Of a stretch of DNA of 64,000 bases, positions 1-11,087 are shown in pieces; positions within the stretch are counted from its first letter, which is position 1; each line of letters begins with the position of its first letter. Location of the stretch: NCBI GenBank assembly GCA_958299035.1, contig CATQJL010000112.1:43218833-43282832 (forward strand). Reading direction: 5' to 3'. The notes below the pieces were generated by a model that saw only the letters and a program-made list of their open reading frames with translations, did not search any database and had not been told where the DNA came from. The position numbers and the translations under genes were made by a program. The stretch is from Cylicocyclus nassatus. Lineage: Eukaryota > Nematoda > Chromadorea > Rhabditida > Strongylidae.

Positions 1-26
1 CTAACGCATCTGGTAGGATGCAAAAA

Positions 27-560
27 TACAATACCGCTCATAATTCGTCAAAAAAAGTGAGCTGCAGTGCGCCGGAGTGCAGCGGAGTGCGCCGCACATC
101 ATTAGAGTTTGTCGAAATCAGCGTCGTATCGCCATATCTCACTTCAGAATGGACGAATTCTGCATCCGAGGACATCGTTGTATTCGCATCATCTGTCATA
201 TAGAGCCACAATCTAAAGGGCACATAGGCATGCGGTAAGCAATAAGTTTTCGCTCAAATTCGCAGGTTTTTGTTTAGCTGCAGTGTTCATGTGCTGATAA
301 CGATATTGCCATGATTTCTCGCTGATGAAACAAAGTAGATATACTGTAGTAGTATGGTAATGAGTCACTCTGGTCGAATTTGTTCTAAAACCACCTCTCA
401 AGGTACAATACCGCTCACAGAATGTGCAGAATTTCCCCCAACCTTGCGAAATTCCGGGAATTCCGCGAAAAGTTCGCGATATTCCGAGAATTTCGCAACA
501 TTCCAGGGCCCGCGAAATCACGGAATCACGCAGAATGGGAGGGGGCGGGCGTTAGGTACC
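27..560. mobile_element. Partial TA-flanked foldback MITE ends (CAATACCGCTCA family)
   Basis: Two copies of the terminus CAATACCGCTCA, each preceded by TA, start near 29 and near 406. The first runs into AATTCGTCAAAAAA plus GC-rich (GGAGTGCGCCG)-like units. The second runs into short inverted GAATTTCGCGAAATTCC-type units. Complete copies with both ends exist at 48755-49393, which defines the family; no closing terminus is seen here, so these are half elements. The TA flanks and inverted termini suggest Tc1/mariner-type mobilisation (inference). Confidence 0.6.
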
Positions 561-1079
561 CATCCATTAGTAGTATAGACTAAGCCACACCCCTTATGCC
601 CTAACAACAAGTACCTAACGATACACAGAATCGTTACTGCTAGAACAGCTCACCGCCAGCTAAAGCGCTGCCGCTTCGAGATCAAAAAAATTGCGCGAAT
701 GAAAGCGCAGCTTTGTGCACAATGTTTTTTCTTTGGCTTCTTTTTTTATCTGATTTAAAATCACAGAAATTTGGCAATGAATTTGAAAAAGGGGTAAAAC
801 TTTCATGAGCACTTCATATCATAGGTGCGATAGTGTGAGAATTTGCTCATCCCTCCCCCCCCCCCCCCCCGTTTCACCCCTGAACCGGAACCAAGGTGAC
901 ACCATTCACCAAAAGCCGAGGAAAAATCAACAGTGAGGTAAGGTCAAGCAAAGGAGATATTTGTCGGAAATTGTTTGTGTGTCAGAAAGGAGGAAGAAGA
1001 TTTATAGGCATTCACGAGCTTTCAGGAGGAAAAATAGTGGCTTCTGTAGCTGCACAGCAACGTCAGCGAGGAAATTTCC
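561..1079. other. No gene seen
   Basis: No convincing coding exon. The only structure is a run of about 18 C residues near 857-874, likely slippage-prone. Short open frames lack codon structure and splice signals. Confidence 0.5.
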
Positions 1080-1776
1080 GTGGTACAACGTTTTCCTCTG
1101 ATTTCAGGGAACAAAGTTTGCCTAAGTCCGTTCATGAAATACTTAGTGAAAGGTGTACCTGTGATTTCTGGACACTTACGAGTTTTTAACATCAAAAAAA
1201 TCGCAACTTTTGTGGATGGCCATCTTGTACGCCGCGATGGTCATCATCGGAACCGCCTCGTCCTCCGCTTTCAAATAATATAAAGCATGCCCGAGATCCA
1301 TACAAAAAAGTGTCTGGTGAAGGGTGTGCCTAATGATTTCTGAAGATTTTCGAGATTTAACATATGGTTATTTATAACTTTTGTAGATGGCCATCTTGTA
1401 CGCCGACATGGTCATCGTTGGAACCGCCTCGTCCCCCACTTTAGGAAAATATATACAATGCCTGGAGTCCGTTGAAAAACGTGCCCGGTGAAGGTGAAGG
1501 GTGGGTGAGACTCTCATAATGGGAGTGCTCAAGTATGCTCAAGTAGAGGCTGTTTTTTACCATTGTAAAAAGACGTCTACTTGAGCACTCCCATTATGAG
1601 AGTCTCACCCACCCTTCACCCGGCACTTTTTCAACAGACCCCAGGCAATGTATATATTTTTTGAAAGCGGACAGGAGGACAAGGCGGTTCCAATGGTACC
1701 ATCTCGGCGTACAAGATGGCCATCTACAAAAGTTTTAAATTTTCTTATGATGAAAACTCGTAGGTGTCCAGAAATC
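1080..1776. repeat. Foldback of ~175-bp repeat units (left portion)
   Basis: Two direct units read GATTTCTG...GGATGGCCATCTTGTACGCC...GGAACCGCCTCGTCC, starting near 1160 and 1335. The same unit appears inverted at 1610-1776, joined through a hairpin at 1495-1618. The inverted arm is cut at 1776 by a LINE and resumes at 6070-6345. Before the LINE inserted, this was one large foldback element made of tandem ~175-bp units. No coding capacity is evident. Confidence 0.75.
1495..1618. repeat. Perfect ~40-bp-arm hairpin
   Basis: About 40 bp at 1495-1534 (TGAAGGGTGGGTGAGACTC...) recurs as its reverse complement at 1580-1618 with no mismatch that I see, around a ~45-bp loop. It forms the centre of the surrounding foldback repeat. 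The absence of mismatches suggests a young structure or gene conversion between the arms (inference). Confidence 0.8.
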
Positions 1777-2486
1777 TTTATCTTTATCTGATACGCTCGA
1801 GGCGTGCTGACAAAACAACAGAACAAAAAACCATGAACACATGTGTCAGGCTACTCAAGAACGAAAAGAGGTAGAGAAAAAAAGAAAGAAAAGAAAAAAA
1901 AGAAACGCAGTAAAACAATGACATGACTGTACGGCAGCCGGTCCAGTAATTTATCAATAAAGCAACGCAACGAAACACTAAAAACGAGCCTGAATGGCAT
2001 GTTAACTCTCAAAACCTGGATGTTGGCTAACTCTAAAACCAGCAATATCAAACTATCCTTTCAAGACAGCAGGGAGCCCCTTCCTCAAGCAGCGGGAGCA
2101 GAGCGGAGGCCCGACGAAACGGGATAACCGGCAGCCCCCGCCAGTACACCCATACGGATGCACTGGCTGGGGGCAGCCAGTACACCCGCTCGTCGAAACA
2201 ACCGCACCGCCAACACCACCGGGCCACGGACGACCAGCATGTCCAGAAAGGTAGAAAGATAAGCAGGAAAAGAAGTTGAAGAATCTGCGCTATGAGAATA
2301 CAATCACACCCAAAATCTTCTTTCGGCTCGCTACTCAAGCTCGTTAGTGCACGAAAGATAGCTTAACAAACAATAACTAGAAGTGAACAAAGTACACTTC
2401 ACGCAGGAGAAAGATCGAGCTAACTAATGGGCATTGGGAAGAACAAAGGGAGTGTATCAGCACAATCAGGAAAAATGAGGTTGATG

Positions 2487-5361
2487 TTACTTGACATCAT
2501 GAATATGCAAAAGATGAAGGACATCAGTTTTTGAAAGAGCCTTTTTGAACTGATAGGAATTTTTGAGACATAGCAAAGGCGGCGGTAGGCTTTCGAGCCA
2601 CTTGCTTGTTCTGCAGATAAAGGTACTAAGACGGCGCACACGATTTGTGCTTGGCAACTTGGACAAGCGGAAAGCGAAGGAACCATGACGACCATAGACA
2701 GGACGGAAGGTCCAGAACTTGGAGGGTTTCAAACGCATTTCACCTCTAAGTATCTTGAAGGCTAAAATCAAATCGGCTTCAACTCTTCTGTAATACAAGC
2801 TTTTGAGGTTCAACTCTTTCAAGCGAATATGATATGGAGGCAAAGCCTGCGGGTAATTTGAATCTGGGAAAGCACGATAGTATAACACTCTGGTGAATGT
2901 TTTCTGGACATTTTCAATTTTATCAATTTCTTTTAATTGAAAAGGGCTCCAGATGGGACTGCAATACTCGACCAAGGGGAGAATGAACATTTTATAAAGC
3001 TTAATCCAAAGAAAGACATCCGAACTGTGTATGTTTCTGAAGAGGCAGTACAAAACTCTCAGAGCCTTCGTTACCACGAGCTCTATATGACAACTAAACT
3101 TTAGCCCACTCGAAATCAAAACTCCAAGGTCACGCACTTGATTAGCTACCACCATAGACCCTAAGTCTTCATTTTCAATCTTCAAGGAATCGGGTCCTAT
3201 AGGAAATAAGTGACTTTTACCAAAGTTTACTTTGAGTTTCCAAAGTTTAGTCCATCCAAACATTCTTTCGACTGATTTATTCAAGGCCGCTTGGACTTCT
3301 TCTTTCTCATTTTTATTATAGATCGCTGTGACCTTAATATCGTCAGCGTAAGCGTGGACAAAAATTCTCGTATCTGTTTTCAGGTGGGCAGGCAAGTCAT
3401 AAGTATAAATCAGAAATAGTATAGGCGAGAGTATGCCTCCCTGAGGCACACCCGAGGGGCATTCTCTGGGGAACGAAAAGTCCTGAGAGAAGCGTACCAC
3501 CATTTTTCTATCATAAAGATAGGAACGAAACCAGTTTAACAAGTTACCGTCTATACCTATGCTACGTAGTCGCAGTAGAAGGCTCTCATGACAGACGCTA
3601 TCAAATGCTTTGCTGAGGTCAAAGTAAACCACATCCACTGCTTCCCCTTGAATTAACGCTTCATTCCAGAGATTTGTACTGTCTATCAACTGCGAGCAAG
3701 TTGATGAGCCAGAGAGAAAACCAAACTGTTCAGTAGGAATGATCTTAAGACTGTCAATCCATTCAAGTAAATATTTTTTTAAAACTTTTTCCAAGATCTT
3801 CAAAGGAGCAGGGAGAATACTGATAGGACGATGATTAGAGATCCGTCCGGTATCCTTCCCTTTTGGAATCGGTGTTATGACTGAAGCTTTCCAGGCTAAT
3901 GGGATTTCACCAGTCATCAATGAAATGTTAAAAATGTGTGTAAGGGGTAATGCCAGTTGCTTAGCAAACAGTTTATAAAAAGTTTGGGGAATACCATCCG
4001 ATGTGATTGATTGGGACCATTTCAAAGTTTTCATAAACTTATAGACAACATCAGACGTAACAGGGGGTAATGCAAGTATTTCGTCAGTGACTTTAGGTAA
4101 ACTGACCAACGGTTCACTCTTATCTGTGAAAGTGCTCTCGAAGAAACTTGCAAAAGCTTCTGCTTTTTCATGGCCAGTAATATACTTTGACCCATCATCT
4201 CCAACAAGCACCGGCAAAGCAGAGGACCCCTTGGCTCTATACTTGATGTATGATATAATGCCTTTCATATACTTGCTGCTTGCAAGTTTCTTGACTCTAT
4301 AAGACATAAACTTTTTCAAATGATTATTCAGTTTTTTGCTTATCTCTGCATACTGTGCACAATGAAACGGATCAGCAATATCTCTGAATAATCTTTGACG
4401 TTGCTCAAAAAGATTGCGAATGTGAAGGGGATATGTGCCAAAGTCTATGTGGTTCATGGTCTTGACGGGTACAAACTTGCTCATGATATCATGTAAAATA
4501 TAGAGCAAACGATTATAGACATCGTTGATATCCCTGAAGTTACTAAAAATCTCAAACCAGTTTAATGATGACAGCAAAGCCTTGATCTCATCAATTTTAG
4601 CGCGCTTAAAATCGAAAGAGGGGAAACCATGGACCACTTGGCTAGGCACGGTAATGGAAAATCTGACGATATTATGATCAGAATTACTCAGCGGAGGAGA
4701 AGATGAAAACTCGCTAACAATTCTTGCGTTTGATAGCACTAGGTCCAATGTATGTTCACCACGAGTTGGAAAGTCAACCCACTGAGTCATGGATAGTGCC
4801 TCGAAAGCAGAAAGAAATCTTTTTTCTACACAGCTAGATGCGGCTCCATTTACCCAATCAATGGCTAGGTTAAAATCTCCAGCCACTACCGCCTTGATTT
4901 TGCGAGAAGATACAAGATCAGAAATCAGAGCCAAAAGAAGGTCATCCCGCCTGGAATCGCTCTGTGGAGGTCGATAGACCAAAATAAATCTATATCTCTC
5001 AGCACTGGATGAGGTTTGTACGATACAGTCAAAGCAGATAACATCCGCCATGAGATTCTTTAATTTGAAATCGACTTCTTCAAAAAGAATGCTATGATGA
5101 ATCAAGGCGCAGACTCCCCCACCCCTTTTAGCAGCACGGTCTTTCCTGAGCACACTATAGGGTAGATCAGCACAAATTTCACCATCGTTTATGTTTGAAT
5201 TCAACCAGGATTCGGTAATCAAAGCAAGAGCCGGTTTGGTAGATAAAAATTGGTGAAGGTGCGTGAGCTTGTTTTTCAGACTTCTAGCATTTATTAGAAA
5301 ACAACTTCTAGGAAAAAGATCTGATTTTTTCAGTTTTTTGAAACCTTGTTTTTGTGGGAAA
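2487..5361 (-). CDS. LINE ORF2: AP-type endonuclease and reverse transcriptase
   Basis: This open frame of about 950 codons would encode the enzyme that nicks target DNA and reverse-transcribes the LINE RNA. The N-terminal ~230 residues are an exonuclease-endonuclease-phosphatase domain, with INARSLKNK, ITESWLN, VYRPP, AGDFN and SDHN motifs. The reverse transcriptase is in the second half, with DLSKAFDSV, GVPQGGILSP and the catalytic YADD. A C-terminal region of about 200 residues is typical of CR1/jockey ORF2. The frame is open upstream to about 5361, overlaps the end of ORF1 by about 30 bases and has no ATG at its start, so translation probably depends on reinitiation or frameshifting (inference). 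No internal stop is seen, so the protein could be functional even though the element is 5'-truncated. Confidence 0.88.
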
Positions 5362-6069
5362 TGTCAGTTGCTTTGATTACCTCTCCTCTATAGACTACAT
5401 AAATTTTCTTACCTTCCTTTTCATTTAGCTCACGTGCAGTCATGCGTAGATCTTTCTCATGCATCCGTTCTTCCAAGGTCATCGATTTCCGGATATAGAC
5501 GTTTTGATACATCGGGCTGTTTTTGAGTCGACGAGATTTGGCGAGCATTTCTATTGAAAAAAACTTGCTGGAAAAAATGCATTTTACTAATCTGGGTTTG
5601 CCCTCCCTTACCCTCCCCATTCGGAAAATTTCCGTTGGGCGCGATTCTATATCCAGATGGTTTAACATGCCGAAGACGAAACTTTCAGTATGCTCTTGTC
5701 GAGCGAGTGCTGGTAAGGTGGGATCAGCTTCGGGCACGCCATATAAAACTAACGACCGCTCCCTTTTCTCGGCCTCCACCAGCTTGGAAGACAATGTAGG
5801 CAACTTACTTATCAGTTCCTCGAGAAGGGGGATGGCCTCCGGGGCTTTTTCGCTCATTATCGAGTGAATGCGGTCGATCAGATTGACGGTGTTGTCGTCC
5901 ATGAGAGGAATCGCTTTAGATGCGACTGGGGATGATGGCTTTCTTTTTTTTGGAAGTTGGGAGAGGGGGGTCGCCATGGATGGAATCGATGAAACACGGC
6001 CGCTCACGGTGATCGCAGGCTGGGGACTGATCGCAGGCTGGGGACTGCTGATCGCAGGCTGGGGACTGA
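5330..6069 (-). CDS. LINE ORF1: nucleic-acid-binding chaperone-like protein (5' partial)
   Basis: This is a basic protein of about 245 residues, upstream of and overlapping ORF2. The N-terminal part carries tandem SPQPAI hexapeptides encoded by an 18-bp DNA repeat, followed by a KKRK basic cluster. A leucine-rich segment around residues 80-110 looks like a coiled coil. The middle (LVLYGVPE ... FRMGRVREGKPRLVKCIF) matches the RRM-like fold of CR1/L1-type ORF1 proteins that coat the element RNA, and the C-terminal third is basic. The first ATG in frame is near 5977; the reading frame is open beyond it to the truncated 5' end at about 6069, so the native start is missing or lies at the internal Met. 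Confidence 0.75.
6012..6068 (-). repeat. 18-bp tandem repeat inside LINE ORF1
   Basis: Three copies of ATCGCAGGCTGGGGACTG lie in a row, the last two offset by CTG. They encode repeated SPQPAI in ORF1. The array sits at the truncated 5' end, so the original number of units is unknown. Confidence 0.85.
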
Positions 6070-6345
6070 GCAGAATCACTAGGAAAACCCTTCACCCAGG
6101 CATTTTTTGGACGGATCTTAGACATGCTATACATTTTCTGTAAGCGGGGGACGAGGCGGTTCCGATGGTAACTACTTCAGCGCACAAGATGTTCATCTAC
6201 AGAAGTCATGGATTTTTTTAATCTAAAAGTTCGTAAATATCCAGAAATTCAGAACCTCTAAACTTTTTTGAAAAGACCCCAGCAAACCATGTATTTCCTG
6301 TTTTTACTTCTAAAAATTCGTAGATGCTTAAAAATTGTTTACCTC
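6070..6345 (-). repeat. Right portion of the split 175-bp foldback
   Basis: CCCTTCACCCAGGCATTTTTTGG, GGGACGAGGCGGTTCCGATGG and ATGTTCATCTACAGAAG match the inverted unit at 1610-1776, continuing the repeat that the LINE interrupts. A further degraded copy (AAAAGACCCCAGCAAACCATGTA) follows from about 6270. From there to the gap only a C-rich run near 6531-6543 stands out. Confidence 0.7.
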
Positions 6346-6603
6346 TTTCCCGAAACAGATGTTCTCGCATATACATCTTCTATGGTAATTTTGAAAACGT
6401 ACAGGATGAATCCAATCTTACTTCAGTTTTCTTATTTGGTAAAAAGACAACCAATGATAGCAGAGAATTTAAGATGATAAACTTTGACTTGGAAAAATAA
6501 GAGAACATCATCACCCCTCTCCCTCTCCTACCCCCCCCCCCCTCGGTCGACATTTTATAATTTCTCGGTCAAATGAAACAACCCTTCACGCTGGAGGGGC
6601 TGC

Positions 6604-7103
6604 NNNNNNNNNNNNNNNNNNNNNNNNNNNNNNNNNNNNNNNNNNNNNNNNNNNNNNNNNNNNNNNNNNNNNNNNNNNNNNNNNNNNNNNNNNNNNNNNN
6701 NNNNNNNNNNNNNNNNNNNNNNNNNNNNNNNNNNNNNNNNNNNNNNNNNNNNNNNNNNNNNNNNNNNNNNNNNNNNNNNNNNNNNNNNNNNNNNNNNNNN
6801 NNNNNNNNNNNNNNNNNNNNNNNNNNNNNNNNNNNNNNNNNNNNNNNNNNNNNNNNNNNNNNNNNNNNNNNNNNNNNNNNNNNNNNNNNNNNNNNNNNNN
6901 NNNNNNNNNNNNNNNNNNNNNNNNNNNNNNNNNNNNNNNNNNNNNNNNNNNNNNNNNNNNNNNNNNNNNNNNNNNNNNNNNNNNNNNNNNNNNNNNNNNN
7001 NNNNNNNNNNNNNNNNNNNNNNNNNNNNNNNNNNNNNNNNNNNNNNNNNNNNNNNNNNNNNNNNNNNNNNNNNNNNNNNNNNNNNNNNNNNNNNNNNNNN
7101 NNN
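6604..7103. other. Assembly gap (500 Ns)
   Basis: Exactly 500 undetermined bases, probably a standard-size placeholder. It probably hides the 5' part of the Tc1-like element that ends at 7572. Confidence 0.99.
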
Positions 7104-7572
7104 AGAATGCTCAACAGGCAAAATTCGGCCATGGGAACACTTTTTATACTTTTCAAACGATACTTTAGGTTTTCATTCGCGCAATTGTAGCCAAAATTCC
7201 GGTATGCGACATACACATGCTTCTAATTCAAAATCCAATATTTTTATGCCTAGGCAATGCAAAAATTTTTTTGGAAGTATGTTGTAGACAAAAGTTTGCT
7301 CTATCATGCTGCGCATTTGCCAAAGTAAAAGAAGCAGTTATTGTAAAGGCGTGGGGCGAATTCCGTTACGACTACCTGCGTGTCATGACAGGTGGACTTC
7401 CCAAGATTTTGTAGGGCTGCGTGGAAGCCAAAAGAAGCAGTTTTGCAATTCAAGAACTGGGCTGTATCTGCAATGTTCGATTTATGTGTGCGCCAAATTT
7501 TTCGTTTCTAGGTACTTCCCTTCTCGTTTTGTACGAAAAAGTACTACGCTCCCAGACTTTTGCCGCACCCTG
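7104..7572 (+). mobile_element. Tc1-like transposon, 3' remnant
   Basis: The right end reads CTCCCAGACTTTTGCCGCACCCTG followed by TA. This is the mirror of the CAGGGTGyGGCAAAAGTCTGGGA type terminus of nematode Tc1-like elements. Upstream is a piece resembling the transposase C-terminus: AWGEFRYDYLRVMTGGLP, then a stop, then GCVEAKRSSFAI. That is similar to the conserved 'AW..I..DYLR......PRRL.ACI.AKGG.F' end of such transposases. An in-frame TAG within it shows the gene is dead. The 5' half is lost in the assembly gap or deleted. Confidence 0.6.
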
Positions 7573-7689
7573 TACATCTCCAGAGGTACATACCATGGTA
7601 TTCTTTTCATATCTTCATACGTGAGGTTTCAAATCATTTGAAACTTCTAATACATTATTCTTTTATATTGACGCTCTTATATCTATATA

Positions 7690-8005
7690 TATCATGGTAG
7701 CGAGTAGGAGGAGGCTAAAAAAGGCTGCTTATTTGCCCGCCGAGCACGCATGGATTAGCCCATTCGCTTGGTGCTCTCCTCTTTAGATTTGCTTGCAAGT
7801 GATAAGCTCAAGGCCCTCACACCATGATACACAGCAAATTGTTTTACTTCAAATGATATACCTTCATCCACGGTAGCGATGTAAGAGGAAACTGAAAGAG
7901 GTTGTCCGCAAGCACGCGTGGTTTCTCCCATTCGCTTTGGTGTTTTCCTCTTTAAATTCGCTTGTAAGTGATAAGTTCAAGACTTACACACCATGGCTCT
8001 GTATG
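7690..8005. repeat. Two direct ~150-bp repeats
   Basis: The segments at about 7690-7830 and 7866-8000 share GGTAGCGA, AGGCTGyTT, AGCACGCrTGG, CCATTCGCTT, GTGATAAG and a terminal TCACACCATG. They are roughly 75-80% alike by eye and tandemly arranged. No coding potential is visible; this is an unclassified repeat. Confidence 0.6.
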
Positions 8006-8080
8006 AGCACCGACAGTTTGTCGTAATCTCGCTACAAGTGATCAAGTTTTGAATGTGGCCAACTGTGAAACACTTCTTTA

Positions 8081-8332
8081 GGCCCCCGCCAGAGTGCCAA
8101 AGCCACGCCAGCGCGCGGAGCCGAGCCAGCGCCTAACCCTGTGCGGGCAAGGGCTACCGGAGCTTCTGGCAGATTCGATCAATAGTCGGTGCATCTACCT
8201 GGCTGAGAACTAGGTCAGCTAGCCCCGCCCCAACGAAATACACGTGTATCAATCGAAACAGCACCGAAACAGCTCGGCGCTGGCTCAGCGCCGGCGCAGC
8301 ACTGGCGTGGCTTCCGCACTCTGGCGGGAGCC
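8081..8332. mobile_element. 252-bp Harbinger-type MITE
   Basis: The terminal inverted repeats begin GGCcCCCGCCAGAGTGCCAAAGCCACGCCAG and mirror CACTGGCGTGGCTTCCGCACTCTGGCGGGaGCC. The element is flanked on both sides by TTA (8078-8080 and 8333-8335), the 3-bp duplication typical of PIF/Harbinger. It has no coding capacity and is GC-rich against an AT-rich background. Confidence 0.8.
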
Positions 8333-8525
8333 TTAGCTACACTTCTACAGGTAATAGGCTTTCTTAGAAATGTTCAAAAAGGCATAAAAGTTCAATAGCC
8401 AATCTCTTGCCAATTCTATAAGTGTTGATGACCAACGCACAAGAATTAAGAATACTATAAATAAAGCCGTCCATATGTGGCATTTTCAAAGGCAAGCAAT
8501 AATTTTAGAAAAACACAAAACTGCT
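8333..8525. other. No feature seen
   Basis: AT-rich stretch between the MITE and the tRNA-like sequence; I see neither coding nor repeat structure. Confidence 0.4.
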
Positions 8526-8597
8526 GGGCGTCAACAGGACTCGAACCCTGTTCATTCACCTGCAGACCGCAGTCATTCACCACTACACCACACCGCC
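8526..8597 (-). tRNA. tRNA-like sequence (degenerate tRNA gene or tRNA-derived SINE head)
   Basis: On the minus strand a 72-nt block carries an exact pol III A box (TGGTGTAGTGG), an exact B box (GGTTCGAGTCC), a T-arm stem ACAGG/CCTGT and a partly paired acceptor (GGCGGTG with TGACGCC). The T loop is one base too long. The anticodon arm folds poorly: CTGC/GCAG closes a 5-base loop and no clean U33-NNN-R37 loop can be placed, so I cannot assign an anticodon. A T run follows at the 3' side. It is either a decayed tRNA or a SINE-type promoter; no repeat body is visible downstream. Confidence 0.55.
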
Positions 8598-8771
8598 GCA
8601 ACGTAAATGCTGTGCCGCGCCCTGATAAAGGAAAGGTCGCTTTTGGGGAGAACAAAGCTCATAACTTCTTTTACAGAAGCGCTTTGCGGATAGCGAAAGC
8701 AGTCCTGAGATCAGCGATGGAAGAGCTGTCTACCCATATGCATCATTTCCCATATGGCCACTTCGACCAAA

Positions 8772-8817
8772 GTTGTTGTTGTGTGTTGTTGTTGTTGTGT
8801 TGTTGTTGTTGTTGTAC
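8772..8817 (+). repeat. (TTG)n microsatellite
   Basis: An imperfect GTTGTTGTTGTG run of about 46 bases lies directly at the left edge of the copy A repeat. Confidence 0.8.
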
Positions 8818-9021
8818 CTGTTTAATAATGTGATTCCAAGATGAGTAGTGCAAAGTTTCTGATTGCTTAGAAGCTGCGATTTAAGTGCGACGCTTGAATT
8901 TGAAGTTTGAATGTTGTTCAAAAGTTTGAATTGCAAAGCAGAAGGGGTTGCGTGTTTGCATTGGAAAAAATTTTCCGAACTTTTGCACAATTTTAGCTGC
9001 ATAAAACCGAGAACAACCATT

Positions 9022-9477
9022 GGCAGTGTCCAAGCAAAAAGTTGATTTCGAGATTTTGTGCTTACCCGGGCCTGGGGATTCGCTATGCTGAATCCGAAGA
9101 TCAACACTGGAGAGGGCGAAAACGGCGAAAAAAGGCTCTAACATAGGAGGGAAATTACAGGTGGGCGGGGCCATTCACACTGTGACGTCACTCTCCCAGG
9201 CTTTAGGAGCGATCTTCTCGGTTCCAATTTTATGTCATGCGTTTGTAGTTGGCTGGTGGTGATGTTAGGGCGACTAGCGGAAACGAGAAGATCGCTCCTG
9301 AAGCTGGGAGAGTGACGCCACTATGTGAACAGCTTCGCCCACCTGCAATTTCCCTCCTCCGTTAGAGCCTTTTTTGCCGTTTTCGCGCTCTCCAGTGTTG
9401 ATTTTCGGATTCAGCATAGCGAATAGGCCCAGGTAAGCACAAAATCTCGAAATCGACTTTTTGCTTGGACACTGCCT
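9022..9477. mobile_element. piggyBac-like (TTAA) MITE, ~456 bp
   Basis: Inverted termini GGCAGTGTCCAAGCAAAAAGT...ACTTTTTGCTTGGACACTGCCT; most of the element folds back on itself, with a GAAGATCGCTCCTGAAGCTGGGAGAGTGACG-type inner arm. The right flank is TTAA (9478-9481); the left TTAA is eroded to TT. Copy B shows ACCATTAAGCG as the ancestral site. The element at 46573-47043 has the same terminus and intact TTAA on both sides, supporting the assignment. Confidence 0.7.
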
Positions 9478-9481
9478 TTAA

Positions 9482-10469
9482 GCGAATGTTGAATACACTA
9501 TCAGAGTTCAAGCCACACACGGTAACCCAGGATCAGTACACAAAATGGGGCTAATTCTTACACAGAAATCTATCAATGCATTCTTGATCACAAAATATGG
9601 ACACTTTTAACGCCGCCACTTTATGATTCTCAATAATAATAATAACTAATCACAAAAAATTAATGGTAATCTTTTTTCGCCACTTTGCCAATGTAAATCA
9701 ATTCCCCAATAGAAACTACAAGTCATGGATTCCGTGACGTTGCAACATTAAACGCTTCATTAATCCCCCCCCCATCTAAAATGCTCAAAGTTTCGTAAGA
9801 TGAAGTCCTTTCAAAATCAGCGCAGCTCCTCCAGTTTTACGCGTCTGCGTCTCTTACAGCAACCTGCTCTCTCGCTCGACCAATCAACGCTTCAACGCCA
9901 ACCAATCATAGACGCGCACTAATCAGGCTGCTACGGGCAGTGTTTTAAGAGGGCACACCCTACATGTTTGGCCTCATAATCCAAAAAAGGTACAAGCTTC
10001 CAGATAAGGCAAGTATAGTAGTTTTTAGATTCTCAGTTCATCTAAGAGCTTCTTCATTGTGAGCATTTCGCGTTCGTACGCAAAACGAAGAATGCTTGTA
10101 GTAGTATTGTTGGGCCCTGTGACCGATGAATGCTAGCAGGATAGGTCATTTATGCAAAGATAGAACTTAAGACGCTGATTTCCAGTCTACCTACTTACTC
10201 TCATTTACTTTGGAATATGCTTCCTCTCCTAAATGCCTTTATATTGAGTCACTTACAAAGGAAAAATACGCGGTCAAAATGGTTATGGGGCCATGTAGGA
10301 CTTAGCTACTAAGACGTTGATCAGCTTGTCTTCTTTACCTTGGAGGCGTTTTCGAAAAAGAATTTAGCCTTTGTCCAATGTCCTTCTTGACCTGTGACAG
10401 GTCAATCCCAGCGGAACGGTATTTTAATGTGGTAAATAAGTGGTTGAGCCTTACTATGAACAGGAAAGG
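9482..10469. other. Copy A core, no gene seen
   Basis: Matches 52591-54607 of copy B apart from the mariner insertion there. It has AT-rich text with a short C run near 9766 and no convincing exon. Confidence 0.5.
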
Positions 10470-10549
10470 CTCAGACAGCGGATAGGACCCCTCCGGCGGA
10501 GAAATGGCAGGGCCGCGGGGTTTCCCCAGCGGTGGGTCTGCCACTCGTC

Positions 10550-10716
10550 CGCCGGAGCCCTCCCATTTCTGCTCCGGAGATCTCCCATTTCTGCTCCAGA
10601 GCCCTCCCATTTTGTGCTCCGGAGACCTCCCATTTCTGCTCCGGAGCCCTCCCATTTTGTGCGCCGGAGCCCCCCGTTTTTGTGCTCCGGAGCCCTCCCA
10701 TTTGTGCTCCGCAAGT
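10550..10716. repeat. 22-23-bp minisatellite, left array
   Basis: About seven and a half copies of CTCCGGAGCCCTCCCATTTyTG. The unit contains the palindrome CTCCGGAG. Because the unit is not a multiple of three and lacks stops, open frames run through it in several phases; these are artefacts, not genes. Confidence 0.9.
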
Positions 10717-11087
10717 CTGCCGCGGCATACTGTAATTAGCCCTAATAAGCTCCAAACCCCAATTTTGTCTCTAAACCCCACCCAAATTAGCCGAATAGGA
10801 CCCCCCTCCCCCGGGTAGGAGTTCAGCGCGACCCTCACCACCGTACTCTACCCCCTCCCTCTCACCCCTAGCGTTTGTGGATAGAAGATAGAAGAATGAA
10901 GAAACAAGACATTTATTTCAAATGAACTGCAAACAATCTCCTGCAAATTGCAAAACAAAACTTAGCAGCTACAAAACGGACAAAGACAACAGTTGCCGGC
11001 AACCTATGGCCGTACCCTAAGCGAAAACATAAGCGAAGTAAGTGTAGTGAGTTAGACTGCTTGGAAAAACACAGCGCAAAACCTTTT

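Larger units (their letters stand above)
1777..6069 (-). mobile_element. CR1-like non-LTR retrotransposon (LINE), 5'-truncated
   Basis: On the minus strand the order is ORF1, ORF2 (endonuclease plus reverse transcriptase), a ~700-bp 3' UTR and a short tail of about two GATAAA units ending near 1777. It splits a 175-bp repeat unit, and the flanks share GATT(T)CTG, a likely 7-8-bp target-site duplication. The 5' end begins inside or just before ORF1, with no 5' UTR or promoter, consistent with truncated target-primed insertion. The clade assignment is from the endonuclease/RT motifs and the short-tail 3' end; jockey-like cannot be excluded. Confidence 0.85.

Noticed and set aside
7690..8005. 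CRISPR-like direct repeats
   Set aside because: Only two diverged ~150-bp units in a eukaryotic repeat context; no short identical repeats with regular spacers.
8477..8655. Open frames over the tRNA-like sequence
   Set aside because: Both strands are open by chance across the tRNA-like block; the pol III boxes explain the sequence better.
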